This document shows positions 1 through 6,386 of a DNA stretch of 7,083 nt, piece after piece. The first letter of the stretch is position 1; each line of letters begins with the position of its first letter. This DNA is from Alphaproteobacteria bacterium MarineAlpha9_Bin7 (GTDB lineage Bacteria > Pseudomonadota > Alphaproteobacteria > UBA7887), in contig PTKD01000106.1 of the NCBI GenBank assembly GCA_002938115.1, positions 1 through 7,083 on the forward strand. Reading direction: 5' to 3'. The notes beneath the pieces were generated by a model that was given only the letters and a program-made list of their open reading frames with translations, was not told where the DNA came from and made no database searches. The position numbers and the translations under genes are program-made.

Positions 1-355
1 CGTTTCCGCGCATGTCCCAAAGCGCTGTATCCACTGCGGCTATGGCAAAACTCAGGGGAGCCCCGCGGCCGGCATAATGGTGAGTCTTCCAAATTTTGGA
101 CCATATCCATTCGATGTTTCGGGGGTCCTCGGACTTAACAATTTCGGCGCATACATTCTCTATGATTTTGGAAACTGCGGCGCCCTGGTTCACCATTAAC
201 GCGGTATAACCGCAACCTTCGTTTCCGTCCGTGTCTCTGATGCGCACCATCACCATCTCGAACTCCCTCATCACGCCCGAGGCCGCGGCGCCAACGGGTT
301 CAGGGAGCGGAAGGAGATATAAAATTACCTCGAACGATTCAATATTTTTCGTCAT
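1..355 (-). CDS. Enolase-superfamily enzyme (mandelate racemase/muconate lactonizing type), N-terminal part, cut by window edge
   Basis: Reading the minus strand from the ATG at 355-353 gives 118 uninterrupted codons that run off the left edge. The start follows a purine-rich AGAAGAGAGAG stretch. The fragment corresponds to the N-terminal capping domain of the mandelate racemase/muconate lactonizing group: early beta strands (VMVRIRDTDGNEGCGYT, about residues 35-51), a helical stretch, then the hallmark segment FAIAAVDTALWDMRGN (about residues 103-118), which ends this domain and leads into the TIM barrel. Members abstract an alpha proton from a carboxylate substrate using Mg2+. The metal ligands and catalytic Lys/His lie in the barrel, outside the window, so substrate and even reaction (racemase, dehydratase, cycloisomerase) cannot be told. 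It diverges from the GST-like gene across 70 bp, suggesting shared control. Family confidence is high; function is open. Confidence 0.88.
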   Translation of the reverse strand, partial: MTKNIESFEVILYLLPLPEPVGAAASGVMREFEMVMVRIRDTDGNEGCGYTALMVNQGAAVSKIIENVCAEIVKSEDPRNIEWIWSKIWKTHHYAGRGAPLSFAIAAVDTALWDMRGN

Positions 356-403
356 GTGCTCTCTCTTCTGAGTGTTGGACGTGCATGGTATCGTGAGCCT
401 TGT

Positions 404-418
404 AGAGGAGGGAGAGGG
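404..418 (+). promoter_or_regulatory. Purine-rich ribosome binding region fixing the start of the GST-like gene
   Basis: The run contains AGGAGG (406-411), GGAG (411-414) and AGGG (415-418), the last 7 bases before the ATG at 426. This supports 426 over the upstream in-frame ATG at 372, whose extra 18 residues do not look like GST sequence. Confidence 0.6.
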
Positions 419-425
419 AACGGGT

Positions 426-1205
426 ATGTCGCAACTAAGAATTTTTTGTTATATGCCAAGCCCAAGGGTTTGGAAGGCGATGATAGCAGCACGTCTTTGC
501 GGTGTGGAGCTGGAGATTCGCAGTGCACCTCCCCCCAAACTTAAAGATTGGTTGTGGGATTTCGATGCGCGTCCCTTAACGGGACAGGAAAAGAAAAGCA
601 ATCTGAATGTATGTGAAGGTCACACGGGTTTCAAAGGAAACATATTGTACAAAACGGATGAGTTTCTGAGCGCCCATCCATTCGGGACGGTGCCGGCTGC
701 TTTTGGCCCAGATGGGACGGTTGGCATATTCGAATCAAATAGCATCATGAGGGCAGTTGCACGGCTCGACAAAACAGGGTCCGGGATTTATGGGGACGAC
801 CCGTATACAGCTTCTCGGATCGATAGCTATCTGGATACCAGCTTGGTTTTTGCGCGGGATTCACAGATCTATATGCTTTCGCTTGCGGACAATGGAGTGA
901 CCCGCGCTATTTACGATAGTACAAGGAAGGCGTTCGACGTTTATATGTCAGCCATAGACCGAGCAATGAGATCAGGGGATTCATTTCTCGTGGGAGGCCA
1001 ATTGACATTGGCAGATATTTGTTTTGCTTGCGAGTTTGCGTTGTTTTTGCGTGAGGGAAAACGAAAAGAAGCTTTGTCCGATATCGGGCTCGAAGCCATC
1101 ACCGCCACCTCTTCCGAGCGGTTTCCAAGGGCGATTGGACATTTTCAGAAGCTTTGCCAGCACGAAGCATTTAGCCCTGAATTACACGCTTCCCTGTCCC
1201 CATAA
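426..1205 (+). CDS. Glutathione S-transferase family protein with an enlarged N-terminal domain
   Basis: The 259-residue product has a thioredoxin-like N-terminal domain followed by an all-helical C-terminal domain. Visible landmarks are the first beta-alpha unit (residues 3-27), the cis-proline turn GTVP (87-90), the glutathione-binding pair ES in IFESNSIMR (103-104 within it), and the helix N-capping motif GGQLTLADI (190-198) of the C-terminal domain. GSTs of this kind conjugate glutathione to electrophiles or use it to cleave or isomerise substrates in the cytosol. Between the second beta strand (near residue 31) and the cis-Pro there are about 60 residues instead of the usual 20-25, an insertion that includes DWLWDFDARPLTG (41-53). 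No obvious catalytic Tyr/Ser/Cys could be assigned; PSPR at 11-14 sits where it would lie. The gene diverges from the enolase-superfamily gene and converges on the second GST. Specific substrate unknown. Confidence 0.85.
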   Translation: MSQLRIFCYMPSPRVWKAMIAARLCGVELEIRSAPPPKLKDWLWDFDARPLTGQEKKSNLNVCEGHTGFKGNILYKTDEFLSAHPFGTVPAAFGPDGTVGIFESNSIMRAVARLDKTGSGIYGDDPYTASRIDSYLDTSLVFARDSQIYMLSLADNGVTRAIYDSTRKAFDVYMSAIDRAMRSGDSFLVGGQLTLADICFACEFALFLREGKRKEALSDIGLEAITATSSERFPRAIGHFQKLCQHEAFSPELHASLSP

Positions 1206-1356
1206 ATTAAAGTAGCACACGCAAAACGGTGTCCGCATTCAAATGGCATCAGTACCGCAGCAACCCACCATGTTCTGCGCGTTGCAATCTAGGTGTATCT
1301 ATGCCCTCCCACAGTGGTTACTAAGCTATCTCGAAATGGCAGTCTGCGATAATGTT

Positions 1357-1989
1357 CTACGATGCTGTGCTGGGACGGGCGGAAAACTCATTGTGCCAAC
1401 GGAAAATATTGGGATACTTTGATTCGATTTCCATTTCGAAATTATTCGCCATATTAATCACGAAGAAACATGTGATATCGGCGATGCTAATGGCCGACCC
1501 TGCAACGAATTCATTAACGGCTAGCTGTGGATCGAGTCGGCTGAGAAAAATATCCAGCATCTCTTTCCCGCGCTGGACCATTGCTGGAAGTTGCTCTAAA
1601 TCGGTGCGAGTTCCAGGAACGACACGTCCTTTAAATAACGGAACATTGTTGCGAGTGGCATGCAAGGCGGGCATGAACCCATCAAGTTCAACGCGCCGGT
1701 TCCACATGTCAATTATTGCGCGTTCCTCCGCCGTACGCCCAAAAAAGGAAGGTTCTGGATGAATTTCTTCAAGGTAACGGCAAACACTAATAGATTCTGC
1801 AATTACTGTGCCGTCATCGAGTTCCAGGAATGGGACGCAGTGAAAGGGGTTCATTGAGTTGAAAGGTTCCTTAAATTGCGCGTCGTCACGCACGTTGAGT
1901 TCAACGACTGGAACCTCTATCCCCTTTTCAGAAATAAACATTCGAACACGTTTTGAATTGGCGGCGGGCCCAAAATCATAAAGCTTCAT
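1357..1989 (-). CDS. Glutathione S-transferase (canonical, beta/theta-like)
   Basis: The 210-residue product has the usual GST length and landmarks: the first strand and helix MKLYDFGPAANSKRVRMFIS (residues 1-20) with N11/S12 in the position that usually contacts glutathione sulphur, the cis-proline turn CVPFLELDDGT (51-61), the glutathione-binding ES at 65-66 in AESISVCRYLEE, and the C-terminal capping motif SAISIADI (165-172). It is expected to be a cytosolic dimer that uses glutathione on electrophilic or ether/halogen-bearing substrates; the true substrate cannot be read from sequence. An in-frame GTG at 1993-1995 lies only 3 bases from the AAGGAG Shine-Dalgarno, whereas the ATG at 1989 lies 9 bases from it, so the ATG was chosen. 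The 151-bp convergent gap to the other GST (1206-1356) shows no clear terminator. The two GSTs are not recent duplicates, as their N-terminal domains differ greatly. Confidence 0.92.
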   Translation of the reverse strand: MKLYDFGPAANSKRVRMFISEKGIEVPVVELNVRDDAQFKEPFNSMNPFHCVPFLELDDGTVIAESISVCRYLEEIHPEPSFFGRTAEERAIIDMWNRRVELDGFMPALHATRNNVPLFKGRVVPGTRTDLEQLPAMVQRGKEMLDIFLSRLDPQLAVNEFVAGSAISIADITCFFVINMANNFEMEIESKYPNIFRWHNEFSARPSTAS

Positions 1990-1998
1990 TGACACGAT

Positions 1999-2004
1999 CT
2001 CCTT
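1999..2004 (-). promoter_or_regulatory. Ribosome binding site of the canonical GST
   Basis: AAGGAG on the minus strand ends 9 bases before the ATG at 1989 and only 3 bases before the alternative GTG at 1995, which decides the start in favour of the ATG. Confidence 0.7.
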
Positions 2005-2021
2005 GCATTAGTCGTGAGTTG

Positions 2022-2050
2022 CTATAAGGCCAATTGGATACTATGGGCAA
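2022..2050 (-). promoter_or_regulatory. Candidate sigma70-type promoter for the canonical GST gene
   Basis: On the minus strand TTGCCC (2050-2045) and TTATAG (2027-2022) are separated by 17 bases, a good match in spacing and fair in sequence to the -35/-10 consensus. They lie about 35-60 bases upstream of the start codon. Prediction by eye only. Confidence 0.4.
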
Positions 2051-2197
2051 GCGTATTTTGCTCTGGGTCCAGCTCTTAAGCGACAGTGTGTTTTTTAGTG
2101 CAACTTTCCAACCACTGGCTGACGGCCGATCAAGCAGTATGTTCTTTGATCTTCTGATTGCATGAAATGGTGGGGGGGTAGTGGTAGGAGCGCTCTG

Positions 2198-2206
2198 TGC
2201 TACACT
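2198..2206 (+). promoter_or_regulatory. Candidate extended -10 element for the 506-residue protein gene
   Basis: TGCTACACT has the TGn extension followed by a TACACT hexamer (2201-2206), about 45 bases before the ATG at 2251. No good -35 hexamer is seen 17 bases upstream, as this stretch is G-rich (seven Gs at 2172-2178), so it would rely on the extended -10. The rest of the divergent gap 1990-2250 holds no gene I can support. Confidence 0.3.
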
Positions 2207-2250
2207 AGGGCGTAGCTTTTGCAGCTGGCGGCTGTCGTAAGGACGAAAAA

Positions 2251-3771
2251 ATGCGAAATTTGGTACATTTCGAATCGACAATTGAAGATCTGGTGTGTTT
2301 CGTGGAAGGGACGGAACCGAAAGACGTCGTTGAGGCCACATATGCCAAACTAAATGCAGGGGAGTCGCCAGTAGCCTTATTGGGGGCCGCAGCGTTGGCA
2401 GTCAGCCGTTCAACGGACTTGCCGCAATCGCATCACGGCGGTCCTGTTCATCCAGTATCCGGTTTGTACGCAATTGAGCGCCTAGCAAAGCGCAATTCGG
2501 GTGCGGAAGCGTTCCTACCAGTGATCCAAAGTGTTGCCCTCGCGAACAAGCATATTCAATCACCCGATATGGGCTCGACCGCAATGGCTCAGATAGAAAC
2601 GTCCGACCTGGAGAAACTGGGTAAAGAGGATCTGTTGTCGGGCTTTAGTGCGGCCATGGAGAAGCGGATAGCTCCGACCGCTGAACGGTATCTGGCGGTG
2701 TTGCTCAAAGTGGCCACGCCTGGAGAGATCATGGAGGTAATGCTGCAGATAGCCATTCCAAGGAATGCCCTCGATGACCACTACTTTCTGTATACGGTGT
2801 ATGCATTCCGTGCTCTCGACACGGTCGGGTGGGAACATGCTGAAGTTATTTTACGTCCACCAGTAAGATTCCTCTGCCGTCATCCAATGTTGGAGCACGG
2901 TGGGGGAGAACGTGGTAGAATCATTTCGGAAGGAATTACGCTGTATCGGAATTTTTCTGACCTCGACGACCTCATTAGAGACCAGCTTTTGTTGGAGAAG
3001 GATCAAGACGTTGAGACGTCGGCGGATGAAACGGAATCTATCCGGGCATTCGCGGATCGCGTGTCGAACATTGAGCGGATTTCCGACACTTCCGTACTTG
3101 TTGCTAATGAATTGGCCGGTGGATTGTCGTTAATGGGGACATTAGAGGGCCTCTCCGTCGGGGGTGCTCAGCGTTTTCTGCGTTCACATACTGGGAATCC
3201 TTTTGACGTACACATGCATACTGGTATCAATGCACGTCGATACTTACTCTCTTTGTCCGATCTGAGTCATCGCACTCGTCTCTTGTTATTGCTATCTTGG
3301 GGCCAAGGCTACGAGATAAGGCACCTTGATCGCACTCTGGTATGGACGTTGGGTTCGGAACGGGACGGACCGGAGGGCTCAGACATTGTTAGCCAAACCA
3401 ATCTTCTTGCCGCCATTGCCCTAAGTATAGAAAATCAACCGTCTTTTGATCTATCTACTCTGTCCGGATCCATTGCAGAGCTCGTAGCACCAAGGAGCGT
3501 GTTGAAGACCGCCTCCTTGGCGCAGCAGTATGTAAAGTTTGGTTACGATCCTGCGGTATTTTTTGATTTGATGGCTGAGCAGGTATGTCGTGATGATCAA
3601 TCGGAAATGCATGCATACAAAATGCAGCAAGCGGCGTACGAGGAGTTTTATGCCACACGCGAGGAACTAAGAGGTGTCCACCTAGTTGCCGCTGCGAAAC
3701 ACGCGGCAACAGTAGCTGGCCTCAACCCCAAGACCGTATATCCGAGGGCTAGAGCGTTGATTGCAGCCTGA
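2251..3771 (+). CDS. Conserved-looking histidine-rich helical protein of unknown function; distant likeness to questin-oxidase-like proteins
   Basis: The 506-residue product starts at an ATG placed 7 bases after AAGGA (2239-2243). I do not recognise it with confidence. It has no signal peptide or membrane helix and appears largely alpha-helical. Histidines cluster in motif-like segments: SHHGGPVHPVSGLYAIERL (residues 60-78), a DDHYFLYTVYAFRALD segment followed by GWEHAEVILRPPVR (175-206), CRHPMLEHGGGE (209-220) and FDVHMHTGINARRYL (318-332), then a leucine-rich stretch LLLLLSWGQG (344-353). The order (an early His pair before a short helix, then a His-x-x-Thr helix ahead of a leucine-rich one) resembles, from memory, questin-oxidase-like proteins (DUF4243), Baeyer-Villiger-type enzymes of anthraquinone metabolism. 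That likeness is weak and may be wrong. A His-based metal or cofactor site, or a helical-repeat scaffold, are alternatives. It diverges from a GST and converges on the dehydrogenase with 17 bp between stops. Confidence 0.8.
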   Translation: MRNLVHFESTIEDLVCFVEGTEPKDVVEATYAKLNAGESPVALLGAAALAVSRSTDLPQSHHGGPVHPVSGLYAIERLAKRNSGAEAFLPVIQSVALANKHIQSPDMGSTAMAQIETSDLEKLGKEDLLSGFSAAMEKRIAPTAERYLAVLLKVATPGEIMEVMLQIAIPRNALDDHYFLYTVYAFRALDTVGWEHAEVILRPPVRFLCRHPMLEHGGGERGRIISEGITLYRNFSDLDDLIRDQLLLEKDQDVETSADETESIRAFADRVSNIERISDTSVLVANELAGGLSLMGTLEGLSVGGAQRFLRSHTGNPFDVHMHTGINARRYLLSLSDLSHRTRLLLLLSWGQGYEIRHLDRTLVWTLGSERDGPEGSDIVSQTNLLAAIALSIENQPSFDLSTLSGSIAELVAPRSVLKTASLAQQYVKFGYDPAVFFDLMAEQVCRDDQSEMHAYKMQQAAYEEFYATREELRGVHLVAAAKHAATVAGLNPKTVYPRARALIAA

Positions 3772-3788
3772 GCCGAAATAAAGAATCG

Positions 3789-4559
3789 TCAATCGCTGTA
3801 GCTGGCTGCCATTCGAATTCCTGCATCGAGCCGAATGACCTCACCATTGAGCATCTGATTTTCAACTATATGTCGCACTAGTTTAGCAAATTCTGCGGGT
3901 TGACCCATCCTCCGGGGCGATAGAACATCCTTTAGCATTTTGCTGGCGGCGCGTCTTTCGATGGTGCCGTACATGGGGGTGTCAAAAGCGCCCGGCGCTA
4001 TCGCAACGACTCTTATGTCGTGTTCTGCTAGGTCGCGCGCCAACGGCAGAGTCATGCCCGCTACAGCTGCTTTGGAGGCTGCATACGCAACGCTACCAAC
4101 ATTTCCATCAAAGCCTGCCACCGACGCTGTATTAATAATTACGCCGCGATCTCCGTCCTTTTGTGCGTCAAGTTTTGCCATCGAGTTGGCTACTATACGG
4201 GCGCAATTAAACGTTCCCGTGAGATTGACACGAATGACTTCTTCAAACGTTGTTAGTTCGTGTGGGCCGGAACGCCTAACAATCCTTGCCATGGGTGCTA
4301 TTCCAGCACAATTAACCAAGAGTCGTGTTGCGCCATTTTTCTTATTTGCAGCTAGAAAGGCGCTCGAGACTGATGGCTCATCGGCAACATCGCAGTGGAC
4401 AAAGAGTCCCCCTAGTTCGGAAGCAAGGCGTTCTCCGGCATCGCCGTTTATGTCGAATATGGCGACTTTGGCTCCTGCCCGCGCCATTTCCCGACTGGTC
4501 GCGGCACCTAAACCGGATGCGCCGCCAGTTACTACGGCTGCCGCTCCATCAATTTTCAT
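3789..4559 (-). CDS. Short-chain dehydrogenase, HSD10-like (type II 3-hydroxyacyl-CoA dehydrogenase family)
   Basis: The 256-residue product is a classical SDR with all key residues: the nucleotide-binding TGGASGLG (11-18), Asp36 at the end of strand 2 favouring NAD over NADP, NCAGIAPM (83-90), Asn112, and the catalytic Ser146, Tyr159 and Lys163 (YAASK). The segments GVIINTASVAGFDG, MTLPLARDLA and the ending LNGEVIRLDAGIRM match the HSD17B10 group closely, whose members oxidise 3-hydroxyacyl-CoA or 3-hydroxy-2-methylbutyryl-CoA with NAD in beta-oxidation and isoleucine breakdown. The actual substrate may differ in a catabolic cluster. The in-frame ATG at 4565 directly abuts the AAGGA sequence, so the ATG at 4559, six bases from it, is the likely start. 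It follows the ABM gene on the same strand after 163 bp. Confidence 0.92.
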   Translation of the reverse strand: MKIDGAAAVVTGGASGLGAATSREMARAGAKVAIFDINGDAGERLASELGGLFVHCDVADEPSVSSAFLAANKKNGATRLLVNCAGIAPMARIVRRSGPHELTTFEEVIRVNLTGTFNCARIVANSMAKLDAQKDGDRGVIINTASVAGFDGNVGSVAYAASKAAVAGMTLPLARDLAEHDIRVVAIAPGAFDTPMYGTIERRAASKMLKDVLSPRRMGQPAEFAKLVRHIVENQMLNGEVIRLDAGIRMAASYSD

Positions 4560-4565
4560 CGCCAT

Positions 4566-4570
4566 TCCTT
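4566..4570 (-). promoter_or_regulatory. Ribosome binding site of the dehydrogenase
   Basis: AAGGA on the minus strand has zero spacing to the ATG at 4565 and six bases to the ATG at 4559, which decides the start in favour of the latter. Confidence 0.6.
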
Positions 4571-4629
4571 GCCAGAATACATGGGTTCTCCGTAGAAATT
4601 GGCTGTGCAGCCGGTAGACAGAGTGGTTC

Positions 4630-4646
4630 GCCAGTTGTTAGCTGGC
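4630..4646. repeat. Short inverted repeat between the dehydrogenase and ABM genes
   Basis: GCCAG (4630-4634) and CTGGC (4642-4646) form a 5-bp stem, extendable to 7 bp on the plus strand with a wobble pair and a 3-base loop. No T-run follows on the minus strand, so it is not a convincing terminator. It lies in the 163-bp gap and could be an attenuating hairpin, an operator or chance. Confidence 0.25.
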
Positions 4647-4722
4647 TGACCCGTGATCCCAAAATTTTACTACGAGTGGAGATCGAAACGCCCAGAATAT
4701 TAGATTCCACGATACCAAGCGA

Positions 4723-5016
4723 CTAAGCGTCTGTGGGATCGAAATAACGAATAATCGGGGGACCATCGAGTTGTTCTGCGATTGCCGCTAAGGATCCATT
4801 TTCTGTTCGCCAGGCCAGGTATTGTTCGTAGTTAGCTCGGGTTCCCCACTGCTCTACGGCAACCAAGACGCTCGGGTCATCCTGATTTTGTACCAGCTTG
4901 ATGTCAATATTGCCCTCATACGCTCGAGTGTCAGGTAATATCTCTTTGAACATAGATACTAAGCTTGCCGCCATACCTTGTTTTGCTTTTACTTCCAGGA
5001 TGACCGTGACGGGCAT
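4723..5016 (-). CDS. ABM-fold protein, putative quinol monooxygenase
   Basis: The 97-residue product is a single antibiotic-biosynthesis-monooxygenase domain (dimeric ferredoxin-like alpha/beta barrel). It begins with strand VTVILEVKAKQG (3-14), continues with helix and strand segments ILPDTRAYEGNIDIKLVQN (26-44) and the conserved VEQW (54-57) and YEQYLAWRTE (63-72), and ends with PPIIRYFDP (86-94), a pattern typical of YgiN-like putative quinol monooxygenases. Relatives such as ActVA-Orf6 oxidise phenols or quinols with O2 and no cofactor, but many ABM proteins have no known activity. The ATG at 5016 follows AGGAG (5023-5027) by six bases, a strong start. It lies between the dehydrogenase and the Zur-like regulator on the same strand, and two related inverted repeats sit just upstream, suggesting regulated expression. 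Confidence 0.88.
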   Translation of the reverse strand: MPVTVILEVKAKQGMAASLVSMFKEILPDTRAYEGNIDIKLVQNQDDPSVLVAVEQWGTRANYEQYLAWRTENGSLAAIAEQLDGPPIIRYFDPTDA

Positions 5017-5032
5017 GAGAATCTCCTATTTG

Positions 5033-5083
5033 TGGAATGCCAAACAGCGAAGATATCTTGGAATTGTTTATTTTGTAATGCCA
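5033..5083. promoter_or_regulatory. Paired inverted repeats upstream of the ABM gene; candidate operator
   Basis: TGGAATGCCA (5033-5042) is an imperfect palindrome with TGG/CCA arms. A second copy of the same arms is spread further: TGGAATT (5059-5065) and AATGCCA (5077-5083) around an AT-rich 11-base spacer. AATGCCA and TGGAAT each occur twice as direct repeats. The array covers -17 to -67 relative to the ABM start and lies downstream of the Zur-like gene's stop. Operator role is inferred. Confidence 0.35.
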
Positions 5084-5146
5084 TTTGACGTTTTTATGCA
5101 GGTAATGATCGAGTGTCGAAAAAAGTGACCGTTTGGTGCACATCCA

Positions 5147-5572
5147 TCAAGTGGCAGGTATCTTTGGGTTTGTGCAGGTTCTACAAACTCCTCGAAGTTC
5201 TAAAGTCATTTTTGCGACAAGGAAATCATTCTCGGCAGCCCGATCCCTCAACCGAGTAGCAATGTCGTCGTCCGACAACTCCTGGGTTGCTCCGCAATTC
5301 TCGCAAATTGTAAATACGATCCACGCTTTACTCTGGTGAGAGCGCGTGCAGGCCAAAAATGCGTTTTGACTTTCAAGGCGGTGCACGAGTCCTTCGTCTA
5401 TCAATCGTTTCAGGGCGCGATAGACCGTTGGCGGTGCCCAAACGCTACCTGTGCTTACACGATCAATAACTTCATATGCGGTAAGTGGACCACTTTCCGC
5501 TTTCAGAGTGTCAAAAACGAGTTGCTGATTCGCCGAAAGCTTTGATAATCCTTTGGTCACAGAGTGTGTCAT
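5147..5572 (-). CDS. zur: Fur-family transcriptional regulator, Zur-like
   Basis: The 141-residue product has the Fur layout: a winged-helix DNA-binding half with LSANQQLVFDTLKAESGPLT (12-31) and the recognition-helix segment APPTVYRALKRLIDEGLVHR (46-65), then a dimerisation half. Metal-site residues are visible: a structural zinc tetrad Cys90-x2-Cys93 and Cys130-x2-Cys133, and likely regulatory ligands Cys75, His79 and Glu125, the Cys after the wing and the ELRGVC context being typical of Zur rather than Fur or PerR. It would repress target promoters when zinc is replete. The ATG at 5572 follows GGAAA with weak Shine-Dalgarno character. It lies between the SCO1-like gene (156 bp upstream) and the ABM gene (130 bp downstream) without any znuABC transporter in view, so its targets and even its zinc specificity are inferred from family resemblance. 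Confidence 0.85.
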   Translation of the reverse strand: MTHSVTKGLSKLSANQQLVFDTLKAESGPLTAYEVIDRVSTGSVWAPPTVYRALKRLIDEGLVHRLESQNAFLACTRSHQSKAWIVFTICENCGATQELSDDDIATRLRDRAAENDFLVAKMTLELRGVCRTCTNPKIPAT

Positions 5573-5728
5573 GAATTTCCAGAGAGGCCTCCGATTTTGA
5601 GGGCAAGCCGCATTTCTGCTTGGTGAAACTGAAGATGCGAAGTTTAATCGCCGTGGGGCTTTTCGTCTACGGACTTGGGGTCATGCTGTGCAACTTATAC
5701 ATACCCCATCCTTTGGCGCGAGGGAGCG

Positions 5729-6331
5729 TTAGGAAGAAAGAAGCAGCCGCAATTTTTGCAGTGCGACTGCTGCATCATCTCCGTACTTAATAGTGCTTTG
5801 CAGGCTACCGTCTTTCCGTACAAGAAAGATAGACGCCGTATGATCCATTGTATAATCCCCATCCTCTAACGGGACACGTTTCGTAAAGACGTGCCAGCTT
5901 TTCGTCAATTTATCGACATCACCGGGGTCTCCAGTAACGCCTGTAATCCTATTTGTGAATTTGTGTATGTAGGCTCGTAGCATCTGCGGCGTATCGCGTG
6001 CAGGATCCACACTAATAAAGAAGACCTTGAGGCGTTTGCCGTCATCACCTAATTGATCTAGCCAAACAGTGAGGTTATGGAGGGTGGTCGGACAAACTTC
6101 TGGACAATGAGTAAAACCAAAAAACACGATTGCTGGGTGTCCCTTCATGGCTTTCTCGCTAATCGGGGCACCGTCGTGATCAATTAACTGAAATGGAGCT
6201 CCGATCCCAGTGCTTAGGGCCGATATGCTCGAGGTTTGTTCGTTGCTCCTCTCATCAAGAAGTACGCTCGCCACCGCAACACTCAGCGCTGCAAGTATAG
6301 CCCATACGATGTATCGCAAGATTCTCAACAT
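5729..6331 (-). CDS. SCO1/SenC-family copper chaperone / thiol-disulfide protein
   Basis: The 200-residue product begins with one membrane segment (about residues 4-25, YIVWAILAALSVAVASVLL), so it is anchored in the inner membrane with a periplasmic thioredoxin-like domain. The copper motif Cys76-Pro-Glu-Val-Cys80 in FGFTHCPEVCPTTL and the distal ligand His164 in YTMDHTASIFLV are intact, as is FFISVDPARDT (104-114). SCO proteins deliver copper to the CuA site of cytochrome c oxidase or maintain its thiols. An in-frame ATG at 6415 would add 28 residues unlike a signal sequence; the ATG at 6331 has a purine-rich AGGAAAGAG upstream (7 bases) and begins the membrane helix with MLRILR, so it was chosen. 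No oxidase or CuA-assembly genes are in the window. It may be cotranscribed with the Zur-like gene. Confidence 0.93.
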   Translation of the reverse strand: MLRILRYIVWAILAALSVAVASVLLDERSNEQTSSISALSTGIGAPFQLIDHDGAPISEKAMKGHPAIVFFGFTHCPEVCPTTLHNLTVWLDQLGDDGKRLKVFFISVDPARDTPQMLRAYIHKFTNRITGVTGDPGDVDKLTKSWHVFTKRVPLEDGDYTMDHTASIFLVRKDGSLQSTIKYGDDAAVALQKLRLLLSS

Positions 6332-6386
6332 GAAATGCTCTTTCCTAGCCTCGCCCCGAACCTCGATCAACGCATGCAAACAAAGC

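Noticed and set aside
372..425. Upstream in-frame start that would add 18 residues to the GST-like protein
   Set aside because: The added residues do not resemble a GST N terminus, and a purine-rich ribosome binding region lies within them just before the ATG at 426.
1206..1356. Terminator between the two converging GST genes
   Set aside because: No GC-rich hairpin followed by a T-run was found on either strand.
1352..1762. Plus-strand 136-codon frame opposite the canonical GST
   Set aside because: It lies antisense to a gene with full GST motifs and shows no recognisable domain; a shadow frame.
2172..2178. Run of seven Gs as a phase-variation tract
   Set aside because: A single seven-base run outside a coding region and away from the -10/-35 spacer is too short to support phase variation.
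1976..2341. Minus-strand 121-codon frame across the divergent region upstream of the 506-residue gene
   Set aside because: It overlaps the starts of two well-supported genes on both sides, has no family likeness, and covers likely promoters.
3789..4559. Identification of the dehydrogenase with the two GSTs as a LigD/LigE/LigF lignin beta-ether cleavage set
   Set aside because: The SDR matches the HSD10 type rather than Lig C-alpha dehydrogenases, and the GSTs show no specific etherase signature I can see.
3940..4617. Plus-strand 225-codon frame opposite the dehydrogenase
   Set aside because: Antisense to a complete SDR with all catalytic residues; long only because of codon bias on the coding strand.
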